Source: Mycobacterium sp. GA-1285 (GTDB lineage: Bacteria; Actinomycetota; Actinomycetes; Mycobacteriales; Mycobacteriaceae). From it: DNA of 60,929 nt. Below are positions 49,243-57,837 of the stretch, one piece after another (the stretch's first letter is position 1; each line of letters starts with the position of its first letter). The stretch is from NCBI RefSeq assembly GCF_001499905.1, contig NZ_LQIS01000019.1, positions 1 through 60,929 of the forward strand, read 5' to 3'. A model generated the notes under the pieces. The model was not told where the DNA came from. It saw only the letters and a list, made by a program, of their open reading frames with translations, and searched no databases. A program made the position numbers and the translations under genes.

Positions 49243-50253
49243 CTAGATCGCGTCGGGGTCCTCGGTGAGGGCGTCCGCCGCCTTCTGCGACAATTCGATC
49301 GCGGTGCGCGCCCAATCGGCGGTCGCGCCCGCCAGACCGCACGCGGGCGAGATGCCGATCCGCTCCTTGAGCACGGATCGGGCGAAGCCGAGTCGATCGG
49401 TCAGCGACACGGCGGCCTTGGCGATCTCTTCGGCCGACGGACGGGTCTCCGGCGCTGTCGGCGGCACCACGCCCAACACCACCGTGCAACCGGAGTCGAC
49501 GAACTCCCCCACACCGTCGAGATCATCGGCCGCCAGTGTGGACACATCGACGGAAGCCGCGTCGATAGAACTGCGCTGCAACACATTCCACGGAACACCC
49601 GATGCACAGCTGTGTACGACCACCGGCGCGTCCACCGCGGCCGCGCATTCGTCGAGCAAGCCGACGGCCACTTGGCCGTCGACGGCATGCACCGGTGTCA
49701 GACTGGTAACGCCCGCCAGTCGGCCCTGCAGCGCCGGGGCTAACAGTGGTTCGTCGAACTGGACGACAACCGCGGCGTCCAGACGTCGACCGACATCCGC
49801 GCGGTGCGCTGCGACACCTTCGGCCAGCGAAGCGGTGAGGTCACGCACCGCGCCTCGGTCGGTCAGCGCGCGATGGCCGTTGGCGAGCTCGAGCTGCGTC
49901 GCCAACGTGACCGGTCCCGGCGACTGAACCTTGACGGTGCGGCCACCGCCGCGCAAACCTGCCTTCTCCCAAGCCTCTTCGAGCGCGTCGAGGTCCTCGT
50001 CGAGTAGGCTCCTCGCTCGTCTGAGCACCGCCGTGCGGCCGGCCGCGATTCGATATCCGCGGGGCACGGTGTCCATACCGATGTCGACCAGAATCGCCCC
50101 GGCCCGGCCGATCATGTCGGCGCCGATACCGCGGCCCGGCAGTTCCACCAGATGCGGCAAGGTGAGCAGTTCGCCGACGACGACCTCGGCGGCCTCGCGT
50201 GCCGACGTTCCGGGCCAGGACCCGATGCCGGTGGCCGCAGCGAAAGCACTCAT
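49243..50253 (-). CDS. MetE C-terminal-like protein (cobalamin-independent methionine synthase family)
   Basis: Equivalent to Rv3015c. The 336 residues resemble the catalytic half of MetE: GIGSWPGTS at the N-terminus, VVQFDEPLLAP, the zinc ligands in VVHSCASG (H-x-C) and the third cysteine in SPACGLAGATADWA. It lacks the N-terminal half of true MetE, so its acceptor and methyl donor are unknown. A methyltransferase acting on another thiol is one option. The ATG at 50253 fits the M. tuberculosis length. It is divergent from the lpqA-like gene. Confidence 0.83.
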   Translation of the reverse strand: MSAFAAATGIGSWPGTSAREAAEVVVGELLTLPHLVELPGRGIGADMIGRAGAILVDIGMDTVPRGYRIAAGRTAVLRRARSLLDEDLDALEEAWEKAGLRGGGRTVKVQSPGPVTLATQLELANGHRALTDRGAVRDLTASLAEGVAAHRADVGRRLDAAVVVQFDEPLLAPALQGRLAGVTSLTPVHAVDGQVAVGLLDECAAAVDAPVVVHSCASGVPWNVLQRSSIDAASVDVSTLAADDLDGVGEFVDSGCTVVLGVVPPTAPETRPSAEEIAKAAVSLTDRLGFARSVLKERIGISPACGLAGATADWARTAIELSQKAADALTEDPDAI

Positions 50254-50313
50254 TCGTTTCACGATATTCGACGGGGCTAATCTCACTCCGGAAGGGTTGG
50301 GGAAGGACAGGCC

Positions 50314-50958
50314 ATGCCCGCAGCGCTACGGTCGATCGCCCTGTGGTGCGCGGTGGTCGCAATGACGTCTGGGTGCACTCACGTCATCGGCGGCGACGCG
50401 CTGCGGGCGACACCCGGCATCGACGCTGGATCGTTGTCACCGGTCGATGTGGAGACGATCATGCTCGACCAGTCGCAGATGCGCGCGATCACCGGAGCCG
50501 GCGACGACCTCACGATCATCCCGACCATGGACGGCAAAATCCCGGTCGACATCGAACCGCTCGCCGAGAGCACCCCCCTGCAATGTCAATGGATCTTCGC
50601 CGAGACCCAGACTTTCGGACCCGAGGTCGAAGAATTCCATAAGACCACCTTTCAGCACCCGCCGGAAGGTGGACTGATCTCCCAAGGCGCCGCGGCGTAT
50701 CGCGACACCGCGACGGCACGACAGGCATTCGACTCGCTCGTCGCTCTCGTCGAGGGTTGCAGCGCAACGCCTTTGGGTCCGATGTTCGTCGGCGACTGGA
50801 CCGTCGGCATGGACACCCTTCAGACCCGGCCATCGGGCGCCTGTGGTCGCGATTACCGCGTGAAGTCGGTCGTGCTGGTGGAGGTGATGGCGTGCCGGTT
50901 CGCAGAGTCGGTGCCCGAGATCGTCATGGCGAACATCCTGGCCAACGTTCCCGGATAG
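50314..50958 (+). CDS. lpqA: LpqA-like lipoprotein with PknH-type sensor domain
   Basis: Homologue of Rv3016. The signal peptide ends in MTSGC, giving a lipidated Cys21. The mature part is a PknH_C-like extracellular domain with LDQSQMRAITGAGDDL, CQWIFAETQTFG and two further cysteines (VEGCSA, GACGRDY) that can form disulfides. 214 residues, anchored outside the membrane. The ligand is unknown; this domain also occurs in the sensor part of the kinase PknH. Its stop is directly adjacent to the stop of the convergent mnmA. Confidence 0.83.
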   Translation: MPAALRSIALWCAVVAMTSGCTHVIGGDALRATPGIDAGSLSPVDVETIMLDQSQMRAITGAGDDLTIIPTMDGKIPVDIEPLAESTPLQCQWIFAETQTFGPEVEEFHKTTFQHPPEGGLISQGAAAYRDTATARQAFDSLVALVEGCSATPLGPMFVGDWTVGMDTLQTRPSGACGRDYRVKSVVLVEVMACRFAESVPEIVMANILANVPG

Positions 50959-52026
50959 CTACCGGGTGATCGTCGCGCTGCCCAGCACCTCGTCGCCGGC
51001 GAGGTCGGGGCGGTACAACACCATCGTCTGGCCGGGGGCGACTCCGCGCAGGGGCGTCCGCAGCTCGACGACGAGCCGGCCGTCGCGCAGTTCAGCCACG
51101 CCGTCTCCGATACCGCCGTGCGCGCGGACCTGCACCTGGCATTCGGTCGGCCCCGGAGGCGCGACACCGGAGGTGAAGACCGGCCGCTCACCGGTCAAGG
51201 CCCACACATCGAGGTCGTCGGCGCCGCCGACTCGCACGGTCGCGGTCTGCGGGTCGATCCGCGTCACATAGCGCGGCTGTCCGTCCGGCCCGGGCCCGGC
51301 GATGCCCAGCCCCTTGCGTTGACCGACCGTGAACCCGTGCACGCCGTCGTGTTCAGCGAGCACCGTACCTGCCGCGTCGACGACCGAACCGCGTCGCACG
51401 CCGATTCTGGCCCCGAGGAACGCGCGGGTGTCACCGGAGGGAATGAAGCAGATGTCGTGACTGTCCGGTTTGTCGGCGACCGCGAGCCCACGACGCGCCG
51501 CCTCCTCGCGGATCTGCGGCTTCGGGGTGTCGCCGACCGGGAACACCGCGTGCCGCAGCTGCTCGGCGGTCAGGACAGCGAGCACGTACGACTGGTCTTT
51601 GGCGGCATCGACAGCGCGCCGCAATCGGCCGTCCGACAATCGGGCGTAATGTCCGGTGGCCACGGCATCGAACCCCAGCGCCAGCGCGCGGGCGGCCAAC
51701 GCCGAGAACTTGATCCGCTCGTTGCACCGCACGCACGGGTTGGGCGTCTCCCCGCGGGCGTATGACGAAACGAAGTCGTCGATGACATCCTCTTTGAACC
51801 GGTCGGCGAAATCCCAGACATAGAAGGGAATGTCGAGAATATCGGCGACCCGGCGCGCGTCGCCCGCGTCTTCCTTCGAACAACAGCCGCGGGAGCCGGT
51901 GCGCAGCGTGGCCGGAGACGGTGACAGAGCCAGATGAACACCGACGACGTCGTGGCCGGCGTCGACCATCCTGGCAGCCGCGACCGAGGAGTCGACGCCA
52001 CCGCTCATGGCAACGAGTACCCGCAC
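50959..52026 (-). CDS. mnmA: tRNA 2-thiouridylase
   Basis: MnmA (TrmU) puts sulfur on U34 of tRNAs for Lys, Glu and Gln, using sulfur from IscS. The 355-residue protein has the PP-loop [12 protein letters not shown], the catalytic cysteines in [11 protein letters not shown] and [11 protein letters not shown], and ATGHYARL. The GTG start shares one base with the iscS stop (TAGTG), so sulfur donor and acceptor are translationally coupled. Homologue of Rv3024c. Confidence 0.96.
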   Translation of the reverse strand: MRVLVAMSGGVDSSVAAARMVDAGHDVVGVHLALSPSPATLRTGSRGCCSKEDAGDARRVADILDIPFYVWDFADRFKEDVIDDFVSSYARGETPNPCVRCNERIKFSALAARALALGFDAVATGHYARLSDGRLRRAVDAAKDQSYVLAVLTAEQLRHAVFPVGDTPKPQIREEAARRGLAVADKPDSHDICFIPSGDTRAFLGARIGVRRGSVVDAAGTVLAEHDGVHGFTVGQRKGLGIAGPGPDGQPRYVTRIDPQTATVRVGGADDLDVWALTGERPVFTSGVAPPGPTECQVQVRAHGGIGDGVAELRDGRLVVELRTPLRGVAPGQTMVLYRPDLAGDEVLGSATITR

Positions 52027-53222
52027 TATTCGACCACTCCCGAACTTGCCAGAGCCGCCTGTCGAGCCCGTTCGACCGCGCCGGGCAGTACCGCGAGCGC
52101 GGCATCGACGTCCGCCTCACTGCTGGTGTGCCCCAACGAGAGTCGCAGCGAGCCGCGGGCACTCGCCGGGTCCGCACCCATCGCGATCAGCACATGCGAG
52201 GGCTGTGCGACACCGGCCGTGCACGCCGAACCCGTCGAACACTCGATGCCTTTGGCATCCAACAACATCAGCAACGAGTCGCCCTCGCAGCCGCGGAAAG
52301 TGAAGTGGCAGTTCCCGGGCAGCCGTGCGGCGCCCGTCGCGCCGTTCAACTCGACGTCGTCGATGGCGGCGAGCACGCCCTGGATCAGGCGGTCACGAAG
52401 CGCCGACACCCGTGCGCCGTTGATCCCGAGCCCTTCGATCGCAACCCTCGCCGCCGCGGCCATCGCGACAGCACCGGCGACATACGGTGTGCCGGAGCGG
52501 ACGTCGCGCTCCTGGCCGCCGCCGTGCAGCAGTGGGACGCACACCGTGTCGCGGCGCAGCAGCAAAGCACCGATCCCCGTGGGGCCACCGAACTTGTGTG
52601 CAGCGATGCTCATCGCCGAGAGCCCACTCCCGGTAAAGTCGACAGGGATGTGGCCGACGGCCTGAACGGCGTCACTGTGCATCGGCACGTCGAATTCTGC
52701 TGCTACGCTGGCGAGCTCGGCGATCGGCATGATCGTCCCGACCTCGTTGTTGGCCCACATCACCGAGATCAGCGCCACGTCGTCGTTGTCCTGCAACGCC
52801 TGTCTCAGCGCCGTCGGCGTGACCGCACCGTCCTTCTCGACGGGCAGCCAGGTCACGTCGGCGCCCTCATGCTCGACCAGCCACTCGACCGAATCGAGTA
52901 CGGCGTGGTGCTCGACCGGCGTCGTCACGATCCGCCTGCGGCGCGGATCGGCGTCGCGACGGGCCCAGAAGACGCCCTTGACCGCGAGGTTGTCGCTCTC
53001 GGTGCCACCCGCGGTGAAGATGACCTCCGACGGGCGGGCGCCCAGCAGATTGGCCAGCGACTCGCGCGACTCCTCCATTCGCCGCCGCGCCGTGCGGCCC
53101 GTGCCGTGCAACGACGACGCGTTGCCGACCGTCGTCATCGCGGCCGTCATCGCCTCGATGGCAGCGGGATGCATCGGGGTGGTGGCGGCGTGATCGAGGT
53201 AGACCGGCTGATCCGAGGTCAT
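52026..53222 (-). CDS. iscS: Cysteine desulfurase
   Basis: IscS takes sulfur from cysteine with PLP and passes it on as persulfide for Fe-S clusters and tRNA thiolation. The 398 residues contain [26 protein letters not shown], the PLP lysine in [12 protein letters not shown] and the active cysteine in [10 protein letters not shown]. Homologue of Rv3025c. Directly upstream of mnmA on the same strand and coupled to it. The acyltransferase gene ends 44 bases before the iscS ATG. Confidence 0.97.
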   Translation of the reverse strand: MTSDQPVYLDHAATTPMHPAAIEAMTAAMTTVGNASSLHGTGRTARRRMEESRESLANLLGARPSEVIFTAGGTESDNLAVKGVFWARRDADPRRRRIVTTPVEHHAVLDSVEWLVEHEGADVTWLPVEKDGAVTPTALRQALQDNDDVALISVMWANNEVGTIMPIAELASVAAEFDVPMHSDAVQAVGHIPVDFTGSGLSAMSIAAHKFGGPTGIGALLLRRDTVCVPLLHGGGQERDVRSGTPYVAGAVAMAAAARVAIEGLGINGARVSALRDRLIQGVLAAIDDVELNGATGAARLPGNCHFTFRGCEGDSLLMLLDAKGIECSTGSACTAGVAQPSHVLIAMGADPASARGSLRLSLGHTSSEADVDAALAVLPGAVERARQAALASSGVVE

Positions 53223-53266
53223 AACCCGTCAAGAATAGCCGTCGAGCCGCGGCTCCCCCGATCCGC

Positions 53267-54097
53267 TCAGGCCACGAGCGCGTGACCGGGCGGGTGTCGC
53301 GTCGGATCGCCCCGCACCGCCGTCTCGCAGCGGAACGCCAGGTCACGGCGGTCGGTTCCGGGTAGTTGCAGCGACCCCACGTGCATCCGCGCGACCGTGC
53401 GCTTGGTGGTGACCAGTCGTCGGATCGACGTGAGCAGTGTGTCGTCGCCCACATAGGCGGCGACGGTCGAGGCGGCGCCGTCGGCGTGGTGATACGTCAG
53501 CCGCAGCGGTTGGACCGGCCTGCCCGCGTCGATGGCGGCCTGGAACATGGCGGGGCGAAAGCGGCCGTACGCCAGGCCGCAGTAGGTCGTGCCCTCCGGG
53601 AAGGCGACCACGGTGTGGCCCGCACGCAGGTTGCGCGTGACGGCACGCACCACGTCGGGAAGGCGCCGAAGATTCCCCCGCTCGATCGGGATCACCTTGA
53701 GCAGTCGGGCCAGCAGTCCGAGGCCCGGCCAGCTGACGAGTTCGGACTTGGCGACGAACCGGCCCGGCAGCACCGAGCCGATCACGAAGACGTCCACCCA
53801 GGAGATGTGGCCGCTGACCACCAGAACGCCGCTCAGATTGCGGATCGGGCCGCCGGAGACCCTGGTGCGCACTCCCAGGCAATACAGCAGCAGCCGACAG
53901 TAGCCGCGCTGGAGATGAGAACGGCCGGGAGCGGGGACGGCCAGCAGCGGCGCCAGCAGCAGGAGCAGCACCGCCAAGGTGACCCGCACCGCGGCGCGGC
54001 AGGCGATGATCACCCGGCGTCCGGAAAGCCCGGTACCGACGCCGACGCAGCTCGCATCACAGGACGCCCGTGGCACCCAGGTACCGAGGGTGCTCAC
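53267..54097 (-). CDS. 1-acyl-glycerol-3-phosphate acyltransferase-like (OlsA-type) enzyme
   Basis: The 276-residue membrane-associated PlsC-family enzyme (Rv3026c-like) has a hydrophobic helix near residues 30-55 (AVLLLLLAPLLAV). It carries the acyltransferase motifs H-x4-D in SGHISWVDVF and FPEGTT, with GNLRRLPDVV between. The GTG at 54097 overlaps the stop of the GNAT gene by four bases. This pairing of a PlsC enzyme with an OlsB-like acyltransferase is the arrangement of ornithine-lipid synthesis, in which OlsA adds the second acyl chain. A role in ordinary phospholipid synthesis is the alternative. Confidence 0.85.
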   Translation of the reverse strand: MSTLGTWVPRASCDASCVGVGTGLSGRRVIIACRAAVRVTLAVLLLLLAPLLAVPAPGRSHLQRGYCRLLLYCLGVRTRVSGGPIRNLSGVLVVSGHISWVDVFVIGSVLPGRFVAKSELVSWPGLGLLARLLKVIPIERGNLRRLPDVVRAVTRNLRAGHTVVAFPEGTTYCGLAYGRFRPAMFQAAIDAGRPVQPLRLTYHHADGAASTVAAYVGDDTLLTSIRRLVTTKRTVARMHVGSLQLPGTDRRDLAFRCETAVRGDPTRHPPGHALVA

Positions 54098-54942
54098 GAC
54101 GCCATCCCGTCGGTCACCGTGGCGGCCGCCTCCACGGATCTCAGCCTGCGCAGGTAGCGCATATCGGCCCGGCGTTTGTCGAGCAACGCCGGAAAGTCGC
54201 CCACACCGAAGTCGGTGTCGTGCGCAGGTTCGCCGCAGACCTGCGCGCCGAGCCGCAGGTAGCCGCGCATCAGCGGGGGAACGGCGAGCCTCTCCGGCGG
54301 GTCGATGTCGTCGAGGACCCTGCCATCGATGGTCACCGGGCGGTACGGGTGCACGGTGTAGAGCGCCGGTGCGGCGTGGCGACGACGGACGAAATCGCGG
54401 ACGCCGCGGATCTGTGCACCCGGCGCGTAGCCATCCGGGCCCTGGACGGGTACCGACACGCATCCCGTCACGTAGTCGTATCCGCAGCGGTCGAGGTAGG
54501 CCAGAATCCCGGCCCACATCAGCAGCACGACGGCTCCGTTACGGTGATCCGCCCGTACCGCGGCCCGCCCCATCTCGACCAGGCCGGGTCGCAGCGGATC
54601 GAGCGCGCGGACATCGAATTCGGTTGCGCTGTAGAGATTTCCGGCGGCCAGGGCCCCTGCGGGTGGCAGCATCCGATAGCAGCCGACGAGCTCACCGGTG
54701 ACATCCTCGCGTACCAGCAGATGGTCGCAATGCTGGTCGAAGCGGTCGGCGTCCACGCCGTCGGCAGCGCGGAGGGTGAAACCGGGCTCGGCGGTGAACA
54801 CCTCGTGGCGCAGGCGCTGCGCCGCCTCGACGAGCGTCTCATCCGTCGTCAGCAGCAGGGTGTAGCGCGGGGCCGGTCCGGACAACCCGGTCCGGCCGCG
54901 GTCGATCTCCTCAGGGGCGATGAGTACAGAAGCAGTGCTCAT
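54094..54942 (-). CDS. GNAT acyltransferase, OlsB-like
   Basis: The 282-residue protein (Rv3027c-like) resembles OlsB, the ornithine N-acyltransferase (Acetyltransf_5 type): RLRHEVFTAEPGFTL, DQHCDHLLVRE, VGCYRMLPP, EFDVRAL and VEMGRAAVRADHRNGAVVLLMWAGI. OlsB links a 3-hydroxy fatty acid to ornithine to make lyso-ornithine lipid. Ornithine lipids have been reported from mycobacteria. The next gene is a PlsC enzyme coupled by a GTGA overlap, which supports a two-step OlsB-OlsA pathway. Siderophore-type acylation is another possibility for this fold. Confidence 0.8.
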   Translation of the reverse strand: MSTASVLIAPEEIDRGRTGLSGPAPRYTLLLTTDETLVEAAQRLRHEVFTAEPGFTLRAADGVDADRFDQHCDHLLVREDVTGELVGCYRMLPPAGALAAGNLYSATEFDVRALDPLRPGLVEMGRAAVRADHRNGAVVLLMWAGILAYLDRCGYDYVTGCVSVPVQGPDGYAPGAQIRGVRDFVRRRHAAPALYTVHPYRPVTIDGRVLDDIDPPERLAVPPLMRGYLRLGAQVCGEPAHDTDFGVGDFPALLDKRRADMRYLRRLRSVEAAATVTDGMAS

Positions 54943-55034
54943 GGATGCACGGTCGCCTAGCCGCGTCTCCGGGCGGCATCTGACGCGTGACGTGTCGATG
55001 AGCGCCAGGTGACGAATTTCCCCAAGGCATGCAA

Positions 55035-55063
55035 AAGGCCCCCGAGCCGAACCCGGGGGCCTT
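55035..55063 (-). terminator. Intrinsic terminator of the etfBA operon
   Basis: AAGGCCCCCG (55035-55044) pairs perfectly with CGGGGGCCTT (55054-55063) over a 9-base loop. On the minus strand it is followed by TT, 12 bases past the etfA stop. Confidence 0.85.
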
Positions 55064-55074
55064 CGCGCGATGGC

Positions 55075-56031
55075 TCAGCCCTTGCGAGCCTTGACCGCCT
55101 CGGTCAGCTGCGGTGTGACCTTGAACAGGTCGCCGACGATGCCGAGGTCGGCGATCTCGAAAATCGGCGCCTCTTCGTCCTTGTTGACCGCGATGATCGT
55201 CTTGGACGTCTGCATGCCGGCGCGGTGCTGAATCGCGCCGGAAATGCCCAACGCGATGTACAGCTGCGGCGAGACCGTCTTACCGGTCTGGCCCACCTGG
55301 AACTGGCCCGGGTAGTAGCCGGAGTCGACGGCGGCACGGGAGGCGCCTACAGCGCCGCCGAGCGAGTCCGCCAGTTCCTCGACCACCTTGAAGTTCTCGG
55401 CGCTGCCCACACCGCGGCCTCCCGAGACGACAACCGTTGCCTCGGTGAGCTCCGGGCGGTCGCCCGCGACGGCGGGTTCGCGCTTGGTGATCTTCGTCGC
55501 ATTCTCGGCCTGCGCGGGCACCTCGACGTTGACGACCTCGCCCGCACCGTCGGCGGGTTCGGCGTCGATGGAACCGGCGCGCAGCGTGATGACCGGTACC
55601 TCACCGGTGGACTCGGCCTCGACGGTGAACGCACCACCGAAGATCGAGTGAACGCCCACTCCGCCGTCCGTGATGTCGACGACGTCGCTGAGCACACCGG
55701 AGCCGATCCGGGCCGCCAGGCGACCGGCGATCTCCTTGCCGTCGGCGCTGGAGGCCAGCAGCACGCCGGCCGGCGAGGCGGACTCGACCAGCGAGGCCAG
55801 CACGTCGACCTGCGGCGTGATCAGATAGCTCTCCGCATCCTCGGACTCGGCGACGTACACCTTCGCGGCACCGGCGGCCTTCAGCCCGTCGACGAGCGGT
55901 TGTGCGGTGCCCGGCGCGCCGACGACGACGGCCGAGGGCTCGCCGAGCTTGCGAGCCGCGGTGATCAACTCCGAGGTGACCTTCTTCAGCGCACCTTCGG
56001 CGTGCTCAACGAGCACGAGTACTTCAGCCAT
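55075..56031 (-). CDS. etfA: Electron transfer flavoprotein alpha subunit
   Basis: EtfA (FixB, Rv3028c) binds FAD and, with EtfB, carries electrons from acyl-CoA dehydrogenases to the respiratory chain. The 318 residues have a Rossmann-like N-terminal domain and the C-terminal FAD-binding domain with VVSGGRGVGSAENF, DSGYYPGQFQVGQTGK and LYIALGISGAIQHRAGM. The ATG at 56031 is 49 bases after the etfB stop. In M. tuberculosis this pair is needed for beta-oxidation and cholesterol/fatty-acid use. Confidence 0.97.
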   Translation of the reverse strand: MAEVLVLVEHAEGALKKVTSELITAARKLGEPSAVVVGAPGTAQPLVDGLKAAGAAKVYVAESEDAESYLITPQVDVLASLVESASPAGVLLASSADGKEIAGRLAARIGSGVLSDVVDITDGGVGVHSIFGGAFTVEAESTGEVPVITLRAGSIDAEPADGAGEVVNVEVPAQAENATKITKREPAVAGDRPELTEATVVVSGGRGVGSAENFKVVEELADSLGGAVGASRAAVDSGYYPGQFQVGQTGKTVSPQLYIALGISGAIQHRAGMQTSKTIIAVNKDEEAPIFEIADLGIVGDLFKVTPQLTEAVKARKG

Positions 56032-56080
56032 GAGTTCTTCTCTCGTCTCTTGTTCTTCGCAGTCCAGAAGGAATGATCTG

Positions 56081-56872
56081 CTAGATAATTTTCTGGGCGA
56101 CCAGGTACTCGGCGATCTTGGTCCCGCCGTCACCTTCGTCGGTGACCTTCTCGCCGGCGGTCTTCGGCGGCTTCGGCGTCGAAGACAGCACCTTGGACCC
56201 GGCGTTGGCGAGACCGACCTCATCGGCCTCGACACCGATCTCGGCGAGCGTGAGCTTGGTGACTTCCTTCTTCTTGGCGGCCATGATGCCCTTGAAGGAC
56301 GGGAAGCGAGGCTCGTTGATCTTCTCGTTGACGCTGACCACTGCGGGCAGGGGCGCTTCGACGAAGAACACACCGTCGTCGGTCTCCCGCTCGCCCCTGA
56401 CCTTCCCGCCTTCGACGGTCACCTTGCGCAGATGCGTCAGCTGCGGCAGGCCCAGGTACTCGGCGATGATCGCGGGGACCGCGCCGCCGGTGCCGTCGGT
56501 GGCCTCGTTGCCGGCGATGACCAGCTCGGTGCCCTCGATGGTGCCCAGCGCACGCGCCAGGGCCCAACCGGTCTGGACCATGTCCGAGCCGTGCATGCCC
56601 TCGTCGACGAGGTGCACGGCCTTATCGGCACCCATCGACAGCGCCTTGCGGATCGCCTCGGTCGCGCGCTCGGGGCCGGCGGTGAGCACCGTCACCGTGC
56701 TCTCGCCGCCTTCCCGCTCCTTGATGAGCAGCGCTTCTTCGACGGCGCGCTCGTTGATCTCGTCGAGCACCGCGTCGGCGGCCTCGCGGTCGAGAGTGAA
56801 GTCGCCGTCGGTGAGCTTGCGCTCCGACCAGGTGTCAGGGACCTGTTTGATCAGGACCACGATGTTCGTCAT
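56081..56872 (-). CDS. etfB: Electron transfer flavoprotein beta subunit
   Basis: EtfB (FixA, Rv3029c) is the AMP-binding partner of EtfA. The 263 residues start MTNIVVLIKQVPDT and hold INERAVEEALLIKE, LTAGPERATEAIRKALSMGADKAV-type sequence and the conserved VVSVNEKINEPRFPSFKGIMAAKKK. The ATG at 56872 matches the family start. The upstream region shared with the divergent methyltransferase gene contains a nested dyad that may be a regulator site. Confidence 0.97.
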   Translation of the reverse strand: MTNIVVLIKQVPDTWSERKLTDGDFTLDREAADAVLDEINERAVEEALLIKEREGGESTVTVLTAGPERATEAIRKALSMGADKAVHLVDEGMHGSDMVQTGWALARALGTIEGTELVIAGNEATDGTGGAVPAIIAEYLGLPQLTHLRKVTVEGGKVRGERETDDGVFFVEAPLPAVVSVNEKINEPRFPSFKGIMAAKKKEVTKLTLAEIGVEADEVGLANAGSKVLSSTPKPPKTAGEKVTDEGDGGTKIAEYLVAQKII

Positions 56873-56931
56873 GAGTCTGGTTCGTCCTCCTCGAAGGGAC
56901 CGATGGTCGGCCCGCATATCACGCTCTGAGC

Positions 56932-56970
56932 AACCACCACCATGTTACTCGCGGGTAACTTGCGGTGGTT
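56932..56970. promoter_or_regulatory. Nested dyad between etfB and the methyltransferase gene
   Basis: The inner GTTACTCGCGGGTAAC (56944-56959) is a near-perfect palindrome. AACCACC (56932-56938) and GGTGGTT (56964-56970) form an outer perfect pair around it. The dyad sits about 60 bases before the etfB ATG and about 100 bases before the methyltransferase, a good position for an operator. The regulator is unknown. Confidence 0.55.
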
Positions 56971-57052
56971 TGCAGGAACACTGTAGCGGGTCGAAGTTCA
57001 CGTTCTAGCAGCACGTAGGGGGTGAACCATTCGTCTGTGGGCCGTTTCACGT

Positions 57053-57058
57053 TAGCCT
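57053..57058 (+). promoter_or_regulatory. -10 box of the methylglucose lipopolysaccharide genes
   Basis: TAGCCT (TANNNT type) ends eight bases before the ATG at 57067, so the methyltransferase message is probably leaderless or nearly so. No clear ribosome-binding site precedes this ATG. Confidence 0.45.
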
Positions 57059-57066
57059 GCCTTGCA

Positions 57067-57837
57067 ATGAGCGCTTTTGTTACTGACGGACCGGACCTCC
57101 CGCTGACCGGGGAACGCACGGTTCCGGGACTCGCGGAGGAGAACTACTGGTTCCGCCGCCACGAGGTCGTCTATGAGCGGCTGGCCGACCGCTGCGCGGA
57201 TCGCGACGTGCTCGAGGCGGGGTGCGGCGAGGGTTATGGGGCCGATCTGATCGCCGATGTGGCCCGCCGCGTGATCGGCCTGGACTACGACGAGTCGGCG
57301 GTCGCTCACGTCCGCGCGCGGTATCCGCGGGTCGACATGCGCCATGGAAACCTGGCCGAGCTTCCGCTCGCCGACGGCTCAGTTGACGTCGTGGTGAACT
57401 TCCAGGTCATCGAACACCTCTGGGACCAGGGGCAATTCGTGCGCGAATGCCTGCGTGTACTGCGACCGGGTGGCCGTCTGCTGATGTCCACGCCGAACCG
57501 GATCACGTTCTCCCCCGGCCGGGACACGCCGATCAACCCGTTCCACACTCGCGAACTCAACGCCGCCGAGTTGACCGAACTGCTCAGCACGGAGGGTTTC
57601 GCGATCGAAGGCGTGTCGGGGGTCTTTCACGGCCGTCGACTCGTCGAGCTCGACGTCCGACACGGGGGATCGATCATCGACGCCCAGATCGCGCGGGCAC
57701 TGGCCGATGCGCCGTGGCCCGAAGACCTGCTCGCCGACGTGGCGTCGGTGCGCAGCGACGACTTCGATCTGGTCGACGCGTGCGATCGGAACATCGACGA
57801 CAGCCTGGACCTGGTCGCGATCGCGGTGCGGCCGTGA
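57067..57837 (+). CDS. SAM-dependent methyltransferase (Rv3030-like)
   Basis: The 256-residue protein has DVLEAGCGEGYGADLI (SAM-binding motif I), IGLDYDESAV, VVVNFQVIEHLWDQ and LRVLRPGGRLLMSTPN. It matches Rv3030, part of the cluster for 6-O-methylglucose lipopolysaccharide, a cytosolic glucan that binds long-chain acyl-CoAs. It probably methylates the sugar chain or a related acceptor. The ATG at 57067 is preferred to one 15 codons upstream because of the -10 box at 57053. Its stop overlaps the GH57 start by four bases (GTGA). Confidence 0.87.
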   Translation: MSAFVTDGPDLPLTGERTVPGLAEENYWFRRHEVVYERLADRCADRDVLEAGCGEGYGADLIADVARRVIGLDYDESAVAHVRARYPRVDMRHGNLAELPLADGSVDVVVNFQVIEHLWDQGQFVRECLRVLRPGGRLLMSTPNRITFSPGRDTPINPFHTRELNAAELTELLSTEGFAIEGVSGVFHGRRLVELDVRHGGSIIDAQIARALADAPWPEDLLADVASVRSDDFDLVDACDRNIDDSLDLVAIAVRP

